Below are positions 28,546-37,812 of a stretch of DNA of 38,000 nucleotides, piece after piece (the stretch's first letter is position 1; every line of letters begins with the position of its first letter). The DNA comes from a virus: positions 1 to 38,000 of IMG/VR virus record IMGVR_UViG_3300022750_000026; one strand, 5' to 3'. The notes under the pieces were generated by a model. That model was not told the DNA's origin. It made no database searches and saw nothing but the letters and a program-made list of their open reading frames with translations. The position numbers and the translations under genes are program-made.

Positions 28546-29544
28546 ATGGGCCGCATCATCCTCCCCGGCGATAAACGATTCGCCCGCACCCTCGATCAAG
28601 GGGTTGCAAACGCACGTACGCAAGACAGTAACCTTGCGTATTACGTCAACCAGTTGGACAACTTCGACCAACGCCTGCACGAGCCTTTGGTGTCGGTGTC
28701 TTGGGGCCGCGACATCAAGCTGCGTACTGGCTTGACCATGGCCAACGAGTCCACCTCGTTCACCCGTTCCAGCTTTGCTGGCGGCGGTACTCAGGAAGTC
28801 CAAGGTAAGCCTTGGATCAGCCCTGAAACCACCACCATTCCGGGCGTTTCGGTTAACGGCGAGCGCATTGTATCCCCGCTGCGCCTGCTCGGTCGTGAAG
28901 TCAGCTACACCAGCGTTGAGCTGGAACGCAGCCAACTGCTCGGCCAGCCGATCGACACCGCCAAACTGAACGCGTTGAACACGCTGTATCAGATGAACAC
29001 CGATGAGCAGGTTTACATCGGCGACACCTTCACTGGCGACCAAGGTCTGGTTAACTCCAGCCAAATCGCCTTTGGCAACGTGACTGGCGGTACTTGGGCG
29101 GCCAACGTGGCGACCCCGGACGTGATCCTCGCCCAAATCAACGAAATGTTGATGACCGCTTGGACCGCATCGGCGTTCACCATCTGCCCGGCTGAAATCC
29201 GCGTGCCGCCTGTGCAGTTCGGTTTGATCACCACCATCAAGGTGTCTGGTCAGGCGAACATGTCTATTCTGGAATACATCAAACAGAATAGCATCGCCAA
29301 CAACCTCAACGGCAAACCGGTGAACATCCAGCCGCTGAAATGGCTGACCGGCCGTGGCGTTGGCCCGACTGACCGCATGATGGCTTACACCAACGAGGAA
29401 GATCGTCTGCGCTTCCCAATGGTGCCGATCCGTCGCGAAACCGCCTACTATCAGGGGATCCGCTTCATTTCCCCTTACATCTGGGCATTCGGCGCTGTCG
29501 AGTTCGTCTACCCTGAAACCGTCATTTATCGCGACGGGATCTAA
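28546..29544 (+). CDS. Major capsid protein (DUF2184)
   Basis: The product has 332 residues. It shows the DUF2184 capsid pattern: NLAYYVNQLDNFDQRLHEPL, VSVSWGRDIKLRTGL, ALNTLYQMNTDEQVYIGD and YYQGIRFISPYIWAFGAVEF. It builds the icosahedral shell (HK97-type fold by family). AGGAGA lies before the ATG. A very stable hairpin at 29551-29574 follows the gene and may help keep its mRNA level high. Confidence 0.92.
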   Translation: MGRIILPGDKRFARTLDQGVANARTQDSNLAYYVNQLDNFDQRLHEPLVSVSWGRDIKLRTGLTMANESTSFTRSSFAGGGTQEVQGKPWISPETTTIPGVSVNGERIVSPLRLLGREVSYTSVELERSQLLGQPIDTAKLNALNTLYQMNTDEQVYIGDTFTGDQGLVNSSQIAFGNVTGGTWAANVATPDVILAQINEMLMTAWTASAFTICPAEIRVPPVQFGLITTIKVSGQANMSILEYIKQNSIANNLNGKPVNIQPLKWLTGRGVGPTDRMMAYTNEEDRLRFPMVPIRRETAYYQGIRFISPYIWAFGAVEFVYPETVIYRDGI

Positions 29545-29550
29545 CCGAGA

Positions 29551-29574
29551 GCCGGCGCCTTCCGGGGCGCCGGC
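29551..29574 (+). terminator. Strong hairpin after the capsid gene
   Basis: GCCGGCGCC-TTCCGG-GGCGCCGGC has a perfect 9-bp GC stem. No T-run follows (AACTCAGAGG), so it is more likely a partial stop or RNA stabiliser than a full terminator. The SD of the next gene lies just after it. Confidence 0.6.
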
Positions 29575-29592
29575 AACTCAGAGGAATTGAAC

Positions 29593-29928
29593 ATGCTTAA
29601 AGTGCAGAATAACAACCAAGGCGACATCACTCTGTCCCATGATGATGGGCGGAAAACCACTTTGGTTCACGGCATCAACGAGGAAGTTCCGGATTGGATC
29701 GCCGAGTTGAAGTACGCCGAGGGTTTGGCTAAAGCGGGCGTCATCCTTGTCGTGGAACGGGTGTCGTATGACGACGACGACGATGACGGCGATCTCCCCC
29801 CGCTGAAATCGCCGTACAAACTCGACCCTGAAACCGGCAACCCGATTCAGGCAATCGGCGAAGACGGCGAGCTGATGTTCGACGAAGAAACCGGCAACCC
29901 GATTTTCGTGCCTGCCGACGAGGAGTAA
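29593..29928 (+). CDS. Acidic 111-residue protein after capsid
   Basis: The product starts MLKVQNNNQGDITLSHDDGR. The second half is very acidic (a run of six Asp near residue 60) and carries two similar units, DPETGNPIQA and DEETGNPIFV. Small acidic proteins often follow capsid genes as head or connector components, but no family is recognised. GAGGA precedes the ATG at 29593. Confidence 0.7.
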   Translation: MLKVQNNNQGDITLSHDDGRKTTLVHGINEEVPDWIAELKYAEGLAKAGVILVVERVSYDDDDDDGDLPPLKSPYKLDPETGNPIQAIGEDGELMFDEETGNPIFVPADEE

Positions 29929-29935
29929 CACCATC

Positions 29936-30319
29936 ATGGCGTACGTGTTCGATATACCACTGTTCCGTGAACACTTCCCAGCGTTCACGGATGCTGTTAA
30001 GTACCCGGACGCCATGATCCAATTTTGGGCTGACCTCGGAATGGTCATGCTTATCGAATGTCGTTGGGGCAACGCCTATACCGCAGGGTTAGAACTTTAC
30101 GTTGCCCATAACGTCGCATTAGAAGGAGCTAATACGGGCGGGGGCGTTCCGGGCCAAGGGACTGGCATCAAATCTGGCAAGACTGTAGGCAGTACAAGCA
30201 TACAGTACGACACCCAAAACACGACCGAGGCCAATGCTGGTTTCTGGAACCTGACCACTTATGGCCAGCGTTTCTATCGCATTTCCCGGATGATCGGCGC
30301 CGGTGCGCTGCAAGTATGA
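29936..30319 (+). CDS. Head-tail connector (DUF4054)
   Basis: The product has 127 residues: FREHFPAFTDAVKYPDAMIQFW, LELYVAHNVALE and a C-terminal YGQRFYRISRMIGAGALQV. This is the DUF4054 pattern, a connector or adaptor between the portal and tail in many phages. The end overlaps the next gene by ATGA. Confidence 0.82.
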   Translation: MAYVFDIPLFREHFPAFTDAVKYPDAMIQFWADLGMVMLIECRWGNAYTAGLELYVAHNVALEGANTGGGVPGQGTGIKSGKTVGSTSIQYDTQNTTEANAGFWNLTTYGQRFYRISRMIGAGALQV

Positions 30320-30798
30320 AAGGCGTAAAGGTCGTCGTGGATCGCGTGGACGAGGTGATGAAAGCCCTCCGCACCATGACGACGGAAGAAGTGTTGATAG
30401 GCGTTCCAATGGACGAGAACGCCCGTGATGATGACCCGATAGGCAACGCGCAGATCGGGTATATCAACGAAAACGGCAGTGAAGCCGCCAATATCCCGCC
30501 GTCGCCGCATTTGGTGCCGGGCGTTGAGAAGGTTGCAGAAAGATGTGCTGACCTGATTGCCAAGGGGGCAGCCGCCGCGATGACTGGCGATTTTGCCGCC
30601 TTGACCAAGGCTTACAATCAAGCTGGGTTGGTAGCGCAGGCAAGCGTCAAGAACCAGATTCGGTCGCAAGAAGGCTTCGAGATACTGTCTGAGGTGACTT
30701 TGGAGCAGCGGCAGAAAATAGGGTTTAAAGGCACCAAACGTCTGATCCACACTGGTCAGTACATGAATTCGATAACGTACGTAATCCGGAAGAAATAA
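30316..30798 (+). CDS. Neck / tail-completion protein (gp10-like)
   Basis: The product has 160 residues. VLIGVPMDENAR, QIGYINENGSEAANIPPSPHLVPGV and a late GTKRLIHTGQYMNSITYVI are typical of neck or virion morphogenesis proteins of the HK97 gp10 and Mu gpG types. It follows DUF4054, the usual order. It should join head and tail; details are not shown by sequence. Confidence 0.78.
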   Translation: MKGVKVVVDRVDEVMKALRTMTTEEVLIGVPMDENARDDDPIGNAQIGYINENGSEAANIPPSPHLVPGVEKVAERCADLIAKGAAAAMTGDFAALTKAYNQAGLVAQASVKNQIRSQEGFEILSEVTLEQRQKIGFKGTKRLIHTGQYMNSITYVIRKK

Positions 30799-31172
30799 TG
30801 GCCCTTATCGACACATCAGAGCTGCTGTCCGATCCTGACTTTTGTGATACTGTCGGTTTGATCCGCCGTACCGCAACCATCGGATCGAACGGGCGCAACG
30901 TTTTGGCGGAGGCCGCGCCGCTGATGGTACTGATGTCGGTACAGGGGTTGAAGGCAGGTGATTTCATCCGCTTGCCGGACCTCGCCAATTTTGATAGCGT
31001 GATTGCCGTGTGGTACAACGGCATTCTGATCCCGGATGCGACGACCGATTATTCGGATATCATCGTTTGGAACGGCAAGCGGTATCAAGTACATAAGATC
31101 GACGAAGATTTCAGCAACTTCGGCGGCGGGTTCATGAAGGCGTTTTGTGTGGCGGAGAATTCCAATGGCTAA
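30798..31172 (+). CDS. Head-tail junction protein, 124 aa
   Basis: The product has SDPDFCDTVGLIRRT at the start and IVWNGKRYQVHKIDEDFSNFGGGF near the end. Proteins of this size and pattern sit between gp10-like and tail terminator genes in related myoviruses and are thought to be collar or junction parts. No family name can be fixed. Start and previous stop form TAATG. Confidence 0.7.
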   Translation: MALIDTSELLSDPDFCDTVGLIRRTATIGSNGRNVLAEAAPLMVLMSVQGLKAGDFIRLPDLANFDSVIAVWYNGILIPDATTDYSDIIVWNGKRYQVHKIDEDFSNFGGGFMKAFCVAENSNG

Positions 31173-31746
31173 CACCAGCGCTACTGGCGGATACCTAACA
31201 GCTGGGCCGGTGCTTAACGATGACGGCCTGCTCGACTTCATGCAGACTGTGATCATCGGCCTGACTGGTTTGGCAGGCAACATGGTCCGCCCGGCGTTCC
31301 AGCCCAACCCGCCCAAGCGGCCCGGCATCACTGTTGATTGGTGTGCGTTCTTCATCAGCAATCAGATGCCGGAAGCAGGCAACGCCTATGTGGTAGTTGA
31401 CGACAACGGCCTAGGGTCGAAATCCCAACGCCATGAAACATTTGATATGCGCTGTTCATTCTACGGGCCGAATAGCGCTAGCAATGCGGGTAATGTACGG
31501 GATAATTTGCAGATCGGCCAAAACCGCGACCAATTGTTCTTGGCGGGCATCGGGTTTGTAGGCGCAAATCCCACGCCGACTTTCGGTGAACTCGTAGAAG
31601 AGCAATGGTACAAACGATCTGACATAACCCTGTCTTTCCGAAGGGAGATAAACCGCAACTACAGTGTACTGTCCTTCCTATCGGCCTACGGGCAGATCAT
31701 AACAGAAACGCAGACCATCGATTGGGCAGCAGGCCCGGAGGTTTAA
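31165..31746 (+). CDS. Neck / tail terminator protein (LIC_12616-like)
   Basis: The product has 193 residues from the ATG at 31165 (GGAG seven bases upstream). It has VRPAFQPNPPKRPGITVDWCAFFIS, HETFDMRCSFYGPNSASNAG and LSFRREINRNYSVLSFLSAYG, the layout of LIC_12616 or gp12-like neck terminators. It caps the tail and joins it to the neck. Its place just before the sheath gene fits. It overlaps the previous gene by 8 bp. Confidence 0.82.
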   Translation: MANTSATGGYLTAGPVLNDDGLLDFMQTVIIGLTGLAGNMVRPAFQPNPPKRPGITVDWCAFFISNQMPEAGNAYVVVDDNGLGSKSQRHETFDMRCSFYGPNSASNAGNVRDNLQIGQNRDQLFLAGIGFVGANPTPTFGELVEEQWYKRSDITLSFRREINRNYSVLSFLSAYGQIITETQTIDWAAGPEV

Positions 31747-31747
31747 C

Positions 31748-33238
31748 ATGGCAACGCAAGGTCTTTCCGTCAACCGTCTGATCCGCACGACCGTCAATTT
31801 GTCGCCGATTGCCGCGCAACGTCGCGGTTTTGGCACCCTGCTGACCCTCGGCGATTCCAGCGTAGTGGCTGCGGGCGAAATCCCACGCCTGTACACCAGC
31901 CTTGAAGCTGTAGCGGCCGATTTCGGTCTGTCTGCTCCAGAATATCTGGAAGCGCAGGCGTATTACAGCCAATCCCCAAAACCGCTGTACTTCATGGCCG
32001 GTCGTTGGGCGCGCACCGATGCCCCGGCTCAACTCCGCGCAGGCATCCTGACTGCTGCTGAACAGGTTATGGCGTCGTGGATCGCCTTGACTTCCAGCAC
32101 TTTCCGCATCACTGTCGGCGGCGTCGTCAAAAACGTTACCGTGCCGACTCTGGCGGCGCAAGTCAACCTGAACGGTGTGGCCACGCAAATCACTGCCGGC
32201 CTGACCACTGCTACTGCCGGTGTGACTTGCACTTGGGATGGCAGCCGTTTCATTTTCACCACCACTGCAGTCGGCGCGGCTGCCACCATTTCCTACCTTG
32301 AGCCTACCGGCGCAGGCGTGGATATCTCGGCCAAGCTGAAAGGCACTCAGGCGTTTGCTTCCCCGCCTGCTCAAGGTGTGGCTGCCGAAGCCCCGGTCGA
32401 TGCAGTGCTGCGCGCATCCATCGCTTCTGGCCTCTGGTTCGGTCTGACCTTTGCATCGTCCGTGCTGCCGACTGATGCGCAGAACACTGCCGTTGCCGGA
32501 TTGGTTGAAGGTTTGGCGCTGGACCGCATGTTCGGTGTTACAGTGACCAACACCAACGTGTTGGACCCGCTCGTAACCAACGATCTGTCGTCCAGCCTCA
32601 AAGCGTTGAAATACGCCCGTACCTTCACCCAATTCAGCGCCAACACCCATGCCGCTGCCAGTATGTTTGGCCGGGCATTCTCGGTGAACTTCGCTGCCAA
32701 CCGTTCCACCATCACGCTGATGTACAAGCAAGAACCGGGCATTGCCGCCGAGACCTTGACCGAGGCCCAAGCGACCACCCTGAAATCGAAAAACTGCAAC
32801 GTGTTCGTTAACTACATCAACGACACGGCCATCATCCAGTACGGTACTATGGCCAACGGTGCGTATTTCGACGAAATCCACGGCCTGTCGTGGTTCAAGG
32901 ATGCGATCCAGAACTCGGCGTTCAACCTGCTGTACCAATCCAAGACCAAGATCCCGCAAACCGATCCCGGTCAGAACCAATTGATTGGCGTGGCAGCCGG
33001 CGCTTGCAACGAAGCAGTGAACAACGGCCTGTGTGCACCGGGCACGTGGAACAGCGACGGGTTCGGGCAGTTGGCACGCGGCGACTACCTGAAAACCGGG
33101 TTCTACATCTTCACGCCTCCGCTGGCATTGCAGGACCAGTCGATTCGCGAAACCCGTACCGCACCACCGCTGCAAATTGCGCTTAAGCTTGCTGGCGCTT
33201 TCCAAGAACTCGACATCATCGTCAACGTTAACCGTTAA
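31748..33238 (+). CDS. Contractile tail sheath (DUF3383)
   Basis: The product has 496 residues. The start SVNRLIRTTVNLSPIAAQRR, the region YTSLEAVAADFG...YLEAQAYYSQSPKP and the C-terminal DYLKTGFYIFTPPLA...RTAPPLQIALKLAGAFQ are typical of DUF3383 sheaths. It forms the contractile outer tail layer, which makes this a myovirus. The next gene is the tube, as expected. Confidence 0.92.
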   Translation: MATQGLSVNRLIRTTVNLSPIAAQRRGFGTLLTLGDSSVVAAGEIPRLYTSLEAVAADFGLSAPEYLEAQAYYSQSPKPLYFMAGRWARTDAPAQLRAGILTAAEQVMASWIALTSSTFRITVGGVVKNVTVPTLAAQVNLNGVATQITAGLTTATAGVTCTWDGSRFIFTTTAVGAAATISYLEPTGAGVDISAKLKGTQAFASPPAQGVAAEAPVDAVLRASIASGLWFGLTFASSVLPTDAQNTAVAGLVEGLALDRMFGVTVTNTNVLDPLVTNDLSSSLKALKYARTFTQFSANTHAAASMFGRAFSVNFAANRSTITLMYKQEPGIAAETLTEAQATTLKSKNCNVFVNYINDTAIIQYGTMANGAYFDEIHGLSWFKDAIQNSAFNLLYQSKTKIPQTDPGQNQLIGVAAGACNEAVNNGLCAPGTWNSDGFGQLARGDYLKTGFYIFTPPLALQDQSIRETRTAPPLQIALKLAGAFQELDIIVNVNR

Positions 33239-33249
33239 GGGGTGCTGGC

Positions 33250-33702
33250 ATGTCTACTTACTCTTTTCTCGACTGCAACGCCGCCATCAGTGGGCCGGGC
33301 GGTTCGATCAACTTGGCATCCGGTGCTGGTGCGTCCGAGGAGGGCATCACCATCGTGCCCTTGGAAGACAAAAACATCATGCAAATCGGTGCTGGCGGCC
33401 AAGGTCAGCATTCTTTGGTGGCCGGTGAGGCTGCCACTGTAACCGTTAACCTGCTGAAAACCAGCCCGGTTAATGCCCTGCTGATGAACATGTACAACTA
33501 TCAGACCAGCTCCAGTGTCCTCCACGGCAAGAATACCATTGCCGTGACCGACCTTGGTCGCGGGGACCTGATCACCCTCAGCAAGGTGGCATTCAAACGA
33601 GTGCCTGACCTTAATTATGCCAAGGAAGCTGGCATCAACATTTGGGTTTTCGACGCAATCAGCGCCGGCCGAATCCTTGGCGTAGGGACTCCTGAACTAT
33701 GA
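33250..33702 (+). CDS. Tail tube protein (DUF3277)
   Basis: The product has 150 residues: YSFLDCNAAISGPGGSINL, VPLEDKNIMQIGAGGQ and ATVTVNLLKTSPVNALLM. It forms the inner tube under the sheath. The end overlaps the chaperone gene by ATGA. Confidence 0.92.
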   Translation: MSTYSFLDCNAAISGPGGSINLASGAGASEEGITIVPLEDKNIMQIGAGGQGQHSLVAGEAATVTVNLLKTSPVNALLMNMYNYQTSSSVLHGKNTIAVTDLGRGDLITLSKVAFKRVPDLNYAKEAGINIWVFDAISAGRILGVGTPEL

Positions 33703-34157
33703 GCCAATTCACTTGCGGCGCCCATAACTACCGGGCCGGCGTGATCGACGCCAAAAAACAATTCCACATCGTTCGCCGTCTCGCCCCCTTTTTGGGGGGC
33801 TTGGCCCCGGTGATGGGGAAAGTGTCCGCCATTAAAGCGTCAGGAGGCAAGGCATCCGACATGAGTCAGGAAGACATGATGGATGTCCTGCCAAAAATCG
33901 GCGAGGCACTGGCCAGCATGGATGATGCGACAGCGGATTATGTGATCGACGGCCTTTTGGCCCACGTCACCCGCGAACAGGGCCAAGGACTCGGCTGGGC
34001 GTCGGTGTGTGTCAACGGCTCGATGATGTTTAACGATATCACCATGCCGCAGATGTTGACACTGGCCGGCCGGGCACTGCAGGCGAACCTCGGTGATTTT
34101 TTCGTCGTGCTCAACTCAATTTCGAGCCAACTCGGCCAGAAAGCAAACGGCCAGTAA
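33699..34157 (+). CDS. Tail assembly chaperone
   Basis: The product has 152 residues. A helical protein with FHIVRRLAPFLGGLAPVMG and a long acidic middle, placed between tube and tape measure, the usual site of the tail chaperone. It would bind the tape measure while the tube grows. The next small gene is in the -1 frame, as in many chaperone pairs, but each has its own start and stop here. Confidence 0.82.
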   Translation: MSQFTCGAHNYRAGVIDAKKQFHIVRRLAPFLGGLAPVMGKVSAIKASGGKASDMSQEDMMDVLPKIGEALASMDDATADYVIDGLLAHVTREQGQGLGWASVCVNGSMMFNDITMPQMLTLAGRALQANLGDFFVVLNSISSQLGQKANGQ

Positions 34158-34168
34158 ATTGGGTTGAG

Positions 34169-34333
34169 ATGCCTGACTCTGAGGACTGGCTTTGGCGGCC
34201 AGTCGCTGCAGGTATGTGCAAATACGAGAGCGTGATCGATGGCACGCTCTCACTTGCCGATATCGCCACGATGAATGACATCTTGACGGTCAAGCAGGAA
34301 AACGAAGTGCGGTACATGGAGGCTAACAAATGA
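34169..34333 (+). CDS. Second tail assembly chaperone product, DUF6889-like, 54 aa
   Basis: A short gene: MPDSEDWLWRPVAAGMCKYE, then DGTLSLADIATMNDIL and VKQENEVRYMEANK. The 'LWRPV..GMC' start and 'LADIA.MN..L' centre match small second chaperone proteins of myoviruses. It starts 11 bases past the previous stop in the -1 frame, and its stop overlaps the tape measure ATG. No clear slippery heptamer was found. Confidence 0.8.
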   Translation: MPDSEDWLWRPVAAGMCKYESVIDGTLSLADIATMNDILTVKQENEVRYMEANK

Positions 34334-36000
34334 GCGCCACTACGGTAAAAGAGTTTCTTGTTAGCCTTGGTCTCAACGTCGAGGGTGCCTCAGGCTTTGA
34401 TGCAGCTGTAGGCAAGGCCACGGTAGTAGTGGCCGGTCTCGGCACCGCTGTATTTGCCGCCACTGGCTTGCTGTTCGGGTTCACCAAAGCTATCGCTGAA
34501 CAATACGACGATTTGGGCGATTTGTCCAATCGTATTGATGTGTCTGTAGCGTCTATTGAAGAATTCGGCTACATCGCCCAACTGACCGGCTCTGATATCG
34601 CCACTGCCAATTCCTCTTTGGAGCAGTTTTCCAAAACGGCTGGCGATGCTGCCAACAACATGGGCCGGGGGCAAAAAGTATTTGAATCCCTCGGCATTCA
34701 GGTCAAGGACGCCAACGGCAATGTAAAGGAGACGGTTGGCCTGCTCGGTGAGGTAGGCGATAAAATCAAGGACATGGAACGGGGGCAACAGACGGCCATT
34801 CTCGGGCGTTTGGGCCTCGACAGAACATTGGTGGACGCACTGACCACTGACGTGTCTGGGCTGCGTGCCGAGTTCAAGACGCTTTATGATGCCACTGGCC
34901 TAGACTCCAACACTGCCGCCGAGAAGGCAGGCAAGTTCATGGATGCTTTTGACCGGCTTAACTTTGTCATCAGTACCGTGGGCAAGTCTTTGGCGGTTAA
35001 CTTCATGGACCGCTTCACTGATGCGTTGGATAGCCTGCGCAAGCTGATCATTGACAACCTCCCGGCTATCATGCGCACTGTGAAGCCGATCATCGCGATT
35101 ATCCTTGCGCTGGCTGACACTTTTATCGCTGTCACCTATCGCATCGCTCAAGGCGCCGGGGTTATCATCGGGTGGATAGGCAACATTGTCGAGCATACGA
35201 ACAAGTGGGTTCTGGCAGTAGGCTTGGTGATTCTGGCGTGGAAACGCCTTAATCTGGCCTTCCTGTTGTCGCCGGTTGGCATCATAATCGCCATCACCAC
35301 GGCACTCGGCTTGCTGATTGATGACTTCATGACGTGGAAAGAGGGCGGCGAGTCCCTGATCCCGTGGGAGAATTGGCAAAAAGAAATCGACATGGCTATG
35401 GCTGTGTTGAGCGTTTTCGAGAAGGCACTTGAAAATTGGTTCTCGGTGTTGCTCGGGATTTCCGACGCTGTAGGCAAGCTGTTTGCCGGGGATGTGGCCG
35501 GGGCCGTCGATTCGCTGAAAGGCGTGTTTCAATCGATGGTTGATTTCGTGTCGTCGTTGTTCGGCCCGGTCCTTTCGGCGATAGGTGCCAAGTTCGGCAT
35601 CACATTCGACACAATCAAGGGTGTGGTGGAATCGTTGAAGGATGTGTTTAAATCGGTGTTCGACTACATTGCCTCGGTTATTGATGGCACCCTAGGTAAG
35701 GTGCGGTCGGCGGTTGACTGGGCAAAATCGGCAGTTGATGCCGTGTCGTCCGTCATTCCCGGCATGGATTCCGGCGATGAGTCTAAACCGGCCCGGTACA
35801 GCAACAGCCCGATGCTGCCGCCACCATCCGCCCCATCCCCTCTCATGGGCGGGAAGTTTGGCGCGCAGTCCATCCAACAAGAGACCCAAATCATCATCCA
35901 AGGCGCCACTAACCCACAAGCCACTGCAAGAGAAGTGGCCAGCCAACAGGGCCAAGTCAACGGTGATATGGCCCGGAACCTGAAAGGAGCAGTGCGATGA
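34330..36000 (+). CDS. Tape measure protein
   Basis: The product has 556 residues, short for a tape measure, which predicts a short tail. Hydrophobic segments lie near 30-50 and at about 250-335 (PIIAIILALADTFIAV, WVLAVGLVILAWKRL, PVGIIIAITTALGLLIDDF). The rest is helical with many Ala and Lys. It sets tail length and passes into the host envelope. It lies after the chaperone pair. The C-terminus overlaps the next gene by ATGA. Confidence 0.9.
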   Translation: MSATTVKEFLVSLGLNVEGASGFDAAVGKATVVVAGLGTAVFAATGLLFGFTKAIAEQYDDLGDLSNRIDVSVASIEEFGYIAQLTGSDIATANSSLEQFSKTAGDAANNMGRGQKVFESLGIQVKDANGNVKETVGLLGEVGDKIKDMERGQQTAILGRLGLDRTLVDALTTDVSGLRAEFKTLYDATGLDSNTAAEKAGKFMDAFDRLNFVISTVGKSLAVNFMDRFTDALDSLRKLIIDNLPAIMRTVKPIIAIILALADTFIAVTYRIAQGAGVIIGWIGNIVEHTNKWVLAVGLVILAWKRLNLAFLLSPVGIIIAITTALGLLIDDFMTWKEGGESLIPWENWQKEIDMAMAVLSVFEKALENWFSVLLGISDAVGKLFAGDVAGAVDSLKGVFQSMVDFVSSLFGPVLSAIGAKFGITFDTIKGVVESLKDVFKSVFDYIASVIDGTLGKVRSAVDWAKSAVDAVSSVIPGMDSGDESKPARYSNSPMLPPPSAPSPLMGGKFGAQSIQQETQIIIQGATNPQATAREVASQQGQVNGDMARNLKGAVR

Positions 36001-36557
36001 GCTGGCTGGCCTCGGGTATACTGTACCCAATCATGTTTCGCCCTCGCCGCAGGATTGCGGATTTTACTGCGTACCTCACCATCGATGAGACTGGTGAGGA
36101 TGAATTGGAGATTACCGAACACCCCGTGCAAGAGGGTGCGGAAATCACCGACCATGCCTACAAAAAATCGGCTACGTTGAGCCTGTCGGTACAGTTCAGT
36201 GAGGGTGAAACGTTTGTCCCACTTGACGAAACATACCGCGCCATGTTAGAATTACAAAAGTCGCGAGTTCCGTTCGATGTGGTTACGGGAAAACGCGTTT
36301 ACACCAACATGCTGTTCAAGTCCCTCCGCACCACGACCGATAAAAACACTGACAACGTGTTGGCGATACAGGCCACGTTGCGCGAAATTTTAATCGTTTC
36401 GGTCGTGATAACTTCCGTCCCGCCTAGGGACAAGCAGTCCAAGCCCGGCAAAACCGGGGCGACTCAGCGGGCAGGCACCAAAAAAGCACAGCCGGTGAAG
36501 GCGCAGGATCAGCCCACCAAACAATCAGCGCTTAAGAAAATATCGGGGCTTATGTAA
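35997..36557 (+). CDS. Dit-like / baseplate protein, 186 aa
   Basis: The product has 186 residues. The first two thirds are beta-rich: LTIDETGEDELEITEHPVQEG, ITDHAYKKSATLSLSVQFS, KRVYTNMLFKSLRTTTDKNT. It matches Dit-like proteins that follow tape measure genes in PB1-like myoviruses. The C-terminal 45 residues are basic and flexible. It should link the tail tip to the baseplate. Confidence 0.8.
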   Translation: MSWLASGILYPIMFRPRRRIADFTAYLTIDETGEDELEITEHPVQEGAEITDHAYKKSATLSLSVQFSEGETFVPLDETYRAMLELQKSRVPFDVVTGKRVYTNMLFKSLRTTTDKNTDNVLAIQATLREILIVSVVITSVPPRDKQSKPGKTGATQRAGTKKAQPVKAQDQPTKQSALKKISGLM

Positions 36558-36874
36558 TGGCTGACACTCTGTTCACCATCCCAGTTGAAAACATCCCGCA
36601 GGATTTTAACATCACCCTGTCGGGACTTCAACTGCGGACGGTGTGCAAGTGGAATGAGTTCTGTGGCTGGCTGCTGGACATCTATGACGCCACGACTCAG
36701 GAGCCGTTGATTATGGCCCTCCCTTTGGTGGTCGGCTGCGACATTTTGGAGCAGTACAAGTACACCGGCATTCCGGGCGCCATGATCGTTTACACTGACG
36801 GCGACCAATACGCCGCCCCCACACTGACCAACCTCGGCGTGGAATCTAACCTGTATTATTTGGTGAATGTATGA
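36557..36874 (+). CDS. Baseplate plug protein (Pam3 gp18-like)
   Basis: The product has 105 residues: QDFNITLSGLQLRTVCKWNEF, WLLDIYDATTQEPLIMALPLVVGCDILEQYKY, and a last LGVESNLYYLVNV. This pattern is known from baseplate plug proteins of cyanophage Pam3 and relatives. The start overlaps the previous TAA by one base. It is placed between Dit-like and hub genes as expected. Confidence 0.82.
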   Translation: MADTLFTIPVENIPQDFNITLSGLQLRTVCKWNEFCGWLLDIYDATTQEPLIMALPLVVGCDILEQYKYTGIPGAMIVYTDGDQYAAPTLTNLGVESNLYYLVNV

Positions 36875-37812
36875 CTGGCGGGCAGACGCAGTACATCCGC
36901 AAGTGCAACCTGATCTTCGCCAATGAAGCGGGCGATGCGCTGGATGTGTCTAACTTGCGTATTGTGTTTGCCATTCGCCGGACTGACGGGCAGACCCCAA
37001 ACACTGCCAACATCCGCATTTTTGGGCTGAACCGGGACACCCGCAACAAGATCCAAAAAGAATTCACCGATGTGCTGATGCAAGCTGGCTATGAACAGAA
37101 CTTCGGCGTGATTTTCACCGGAACGGCCAAGAAGATCATCACCGGTAAGGACAATAACGTCGACACGTACCTTGAGATTCAGGCGGCGGATGGCGACACG
37201 GCATACAACTTTTCGACTGTTAACGCTACGATTTCTGCTGGCGCCACCCAACGGGACCAAATCGATCAAGTGATCAAGGTCATGAAGACGAAAGGCGTTG
37301 TGGGCGGTGCTGTTGAAGTCGGCGACACTCAAAAGCTGCCGCGTGCCAAAGTGATGTATGGCATGAGCCGCGATTACATGCGCCAATCAGCTTCTTCTGG
37401 CGGGGCGTCATGGACCATCCAAAACGGTGTTGTTCAGGTGATCCCGCTGACCGGCGTGCTACCTAACGAGGCTGTAGTCCTTAACAGCGGCTCGGGCTTG
37501 GTCGGTAGACCAGAGCAAACCAACACTGGCATCAAGTTCCGTTGCCTGCTGAACCCGTTCATTCTGGTGGGCGGCGCTGTTCAGATCAATCAGGCAGACA
37601 TTCAAGAGGCGGAGTTGGATCAATCTTTTGCCGATCCCGCCAGCAAGTCCAAGAAAGAGGACAAGCCAGTCACTATCGAGGCAGACGGCCTTTACCGCGT
37701 CATCACCCTGAACCTGACGGGCGACACACGCGGCAATGATTGGTACTGTGAAGGTGAATGTCTGGATATGGATACCACCGTCGACAAAAAGAAATCGGTA
37801 CAGGTGAATTAA
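36871..37812 (+). CDS. Baseplate hub protein
   Basis: The product has 313 residues. The start YIRKCNLIFANEAGDALDVSNLRIVFAIRR, then NIRIFGLNRDTRNKI and late ALDEL-like PVTIEADGLYRVITLNLTGDTRGNDWYCEGECL, are typical of hub proteins of this phage group (E217 gp41 type). It forms the baseplate centre around the tube end. The start overlaps the plug stop (ATGA). Confidence 0.85.
   Translation: MTGGQTQYIRKCNLIFANEAGDALDVSNLRIVFAIRRTDGQTPNTANIRIFGLNRDTRNKIQKEFTDVLMQAGYEQNFGVIFTGTAKKIITGKDNNVDTYLEIQAADGDTAYNFSTVNATISAGATQRDQIDQVIKVMKTKGVVGGAVEVGDTQKLPRAKVMYGMSRDYMRQSASSGGASWTIQNGVVQVIPLTGVLPNEAVVLNSGSGLVGRPEQTNTGIKFRCLLNPFILVGGAVQINQADIQEAELDQSFADPASKSKKEDKPVTIEADGLYRVITLNLTGDTRGNDWYCEGECLDMDTTVDKKKSVQVN

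Noticed and set aside
31697-33205. 502-codon open frame on the minus strand
   Set aside because: It lies fully against the DUF3383 tail sheath gene; the product has no recognisable domain and is a shadow of the plus-strand gene.
34120-34171. Programmed -1 frameshift between the two tail chaperone genes
   Set aside because: The -1 frame is open, but no canonical slippery heptamer is seen and the second gene has its own ATG, so separate translation is preferred.
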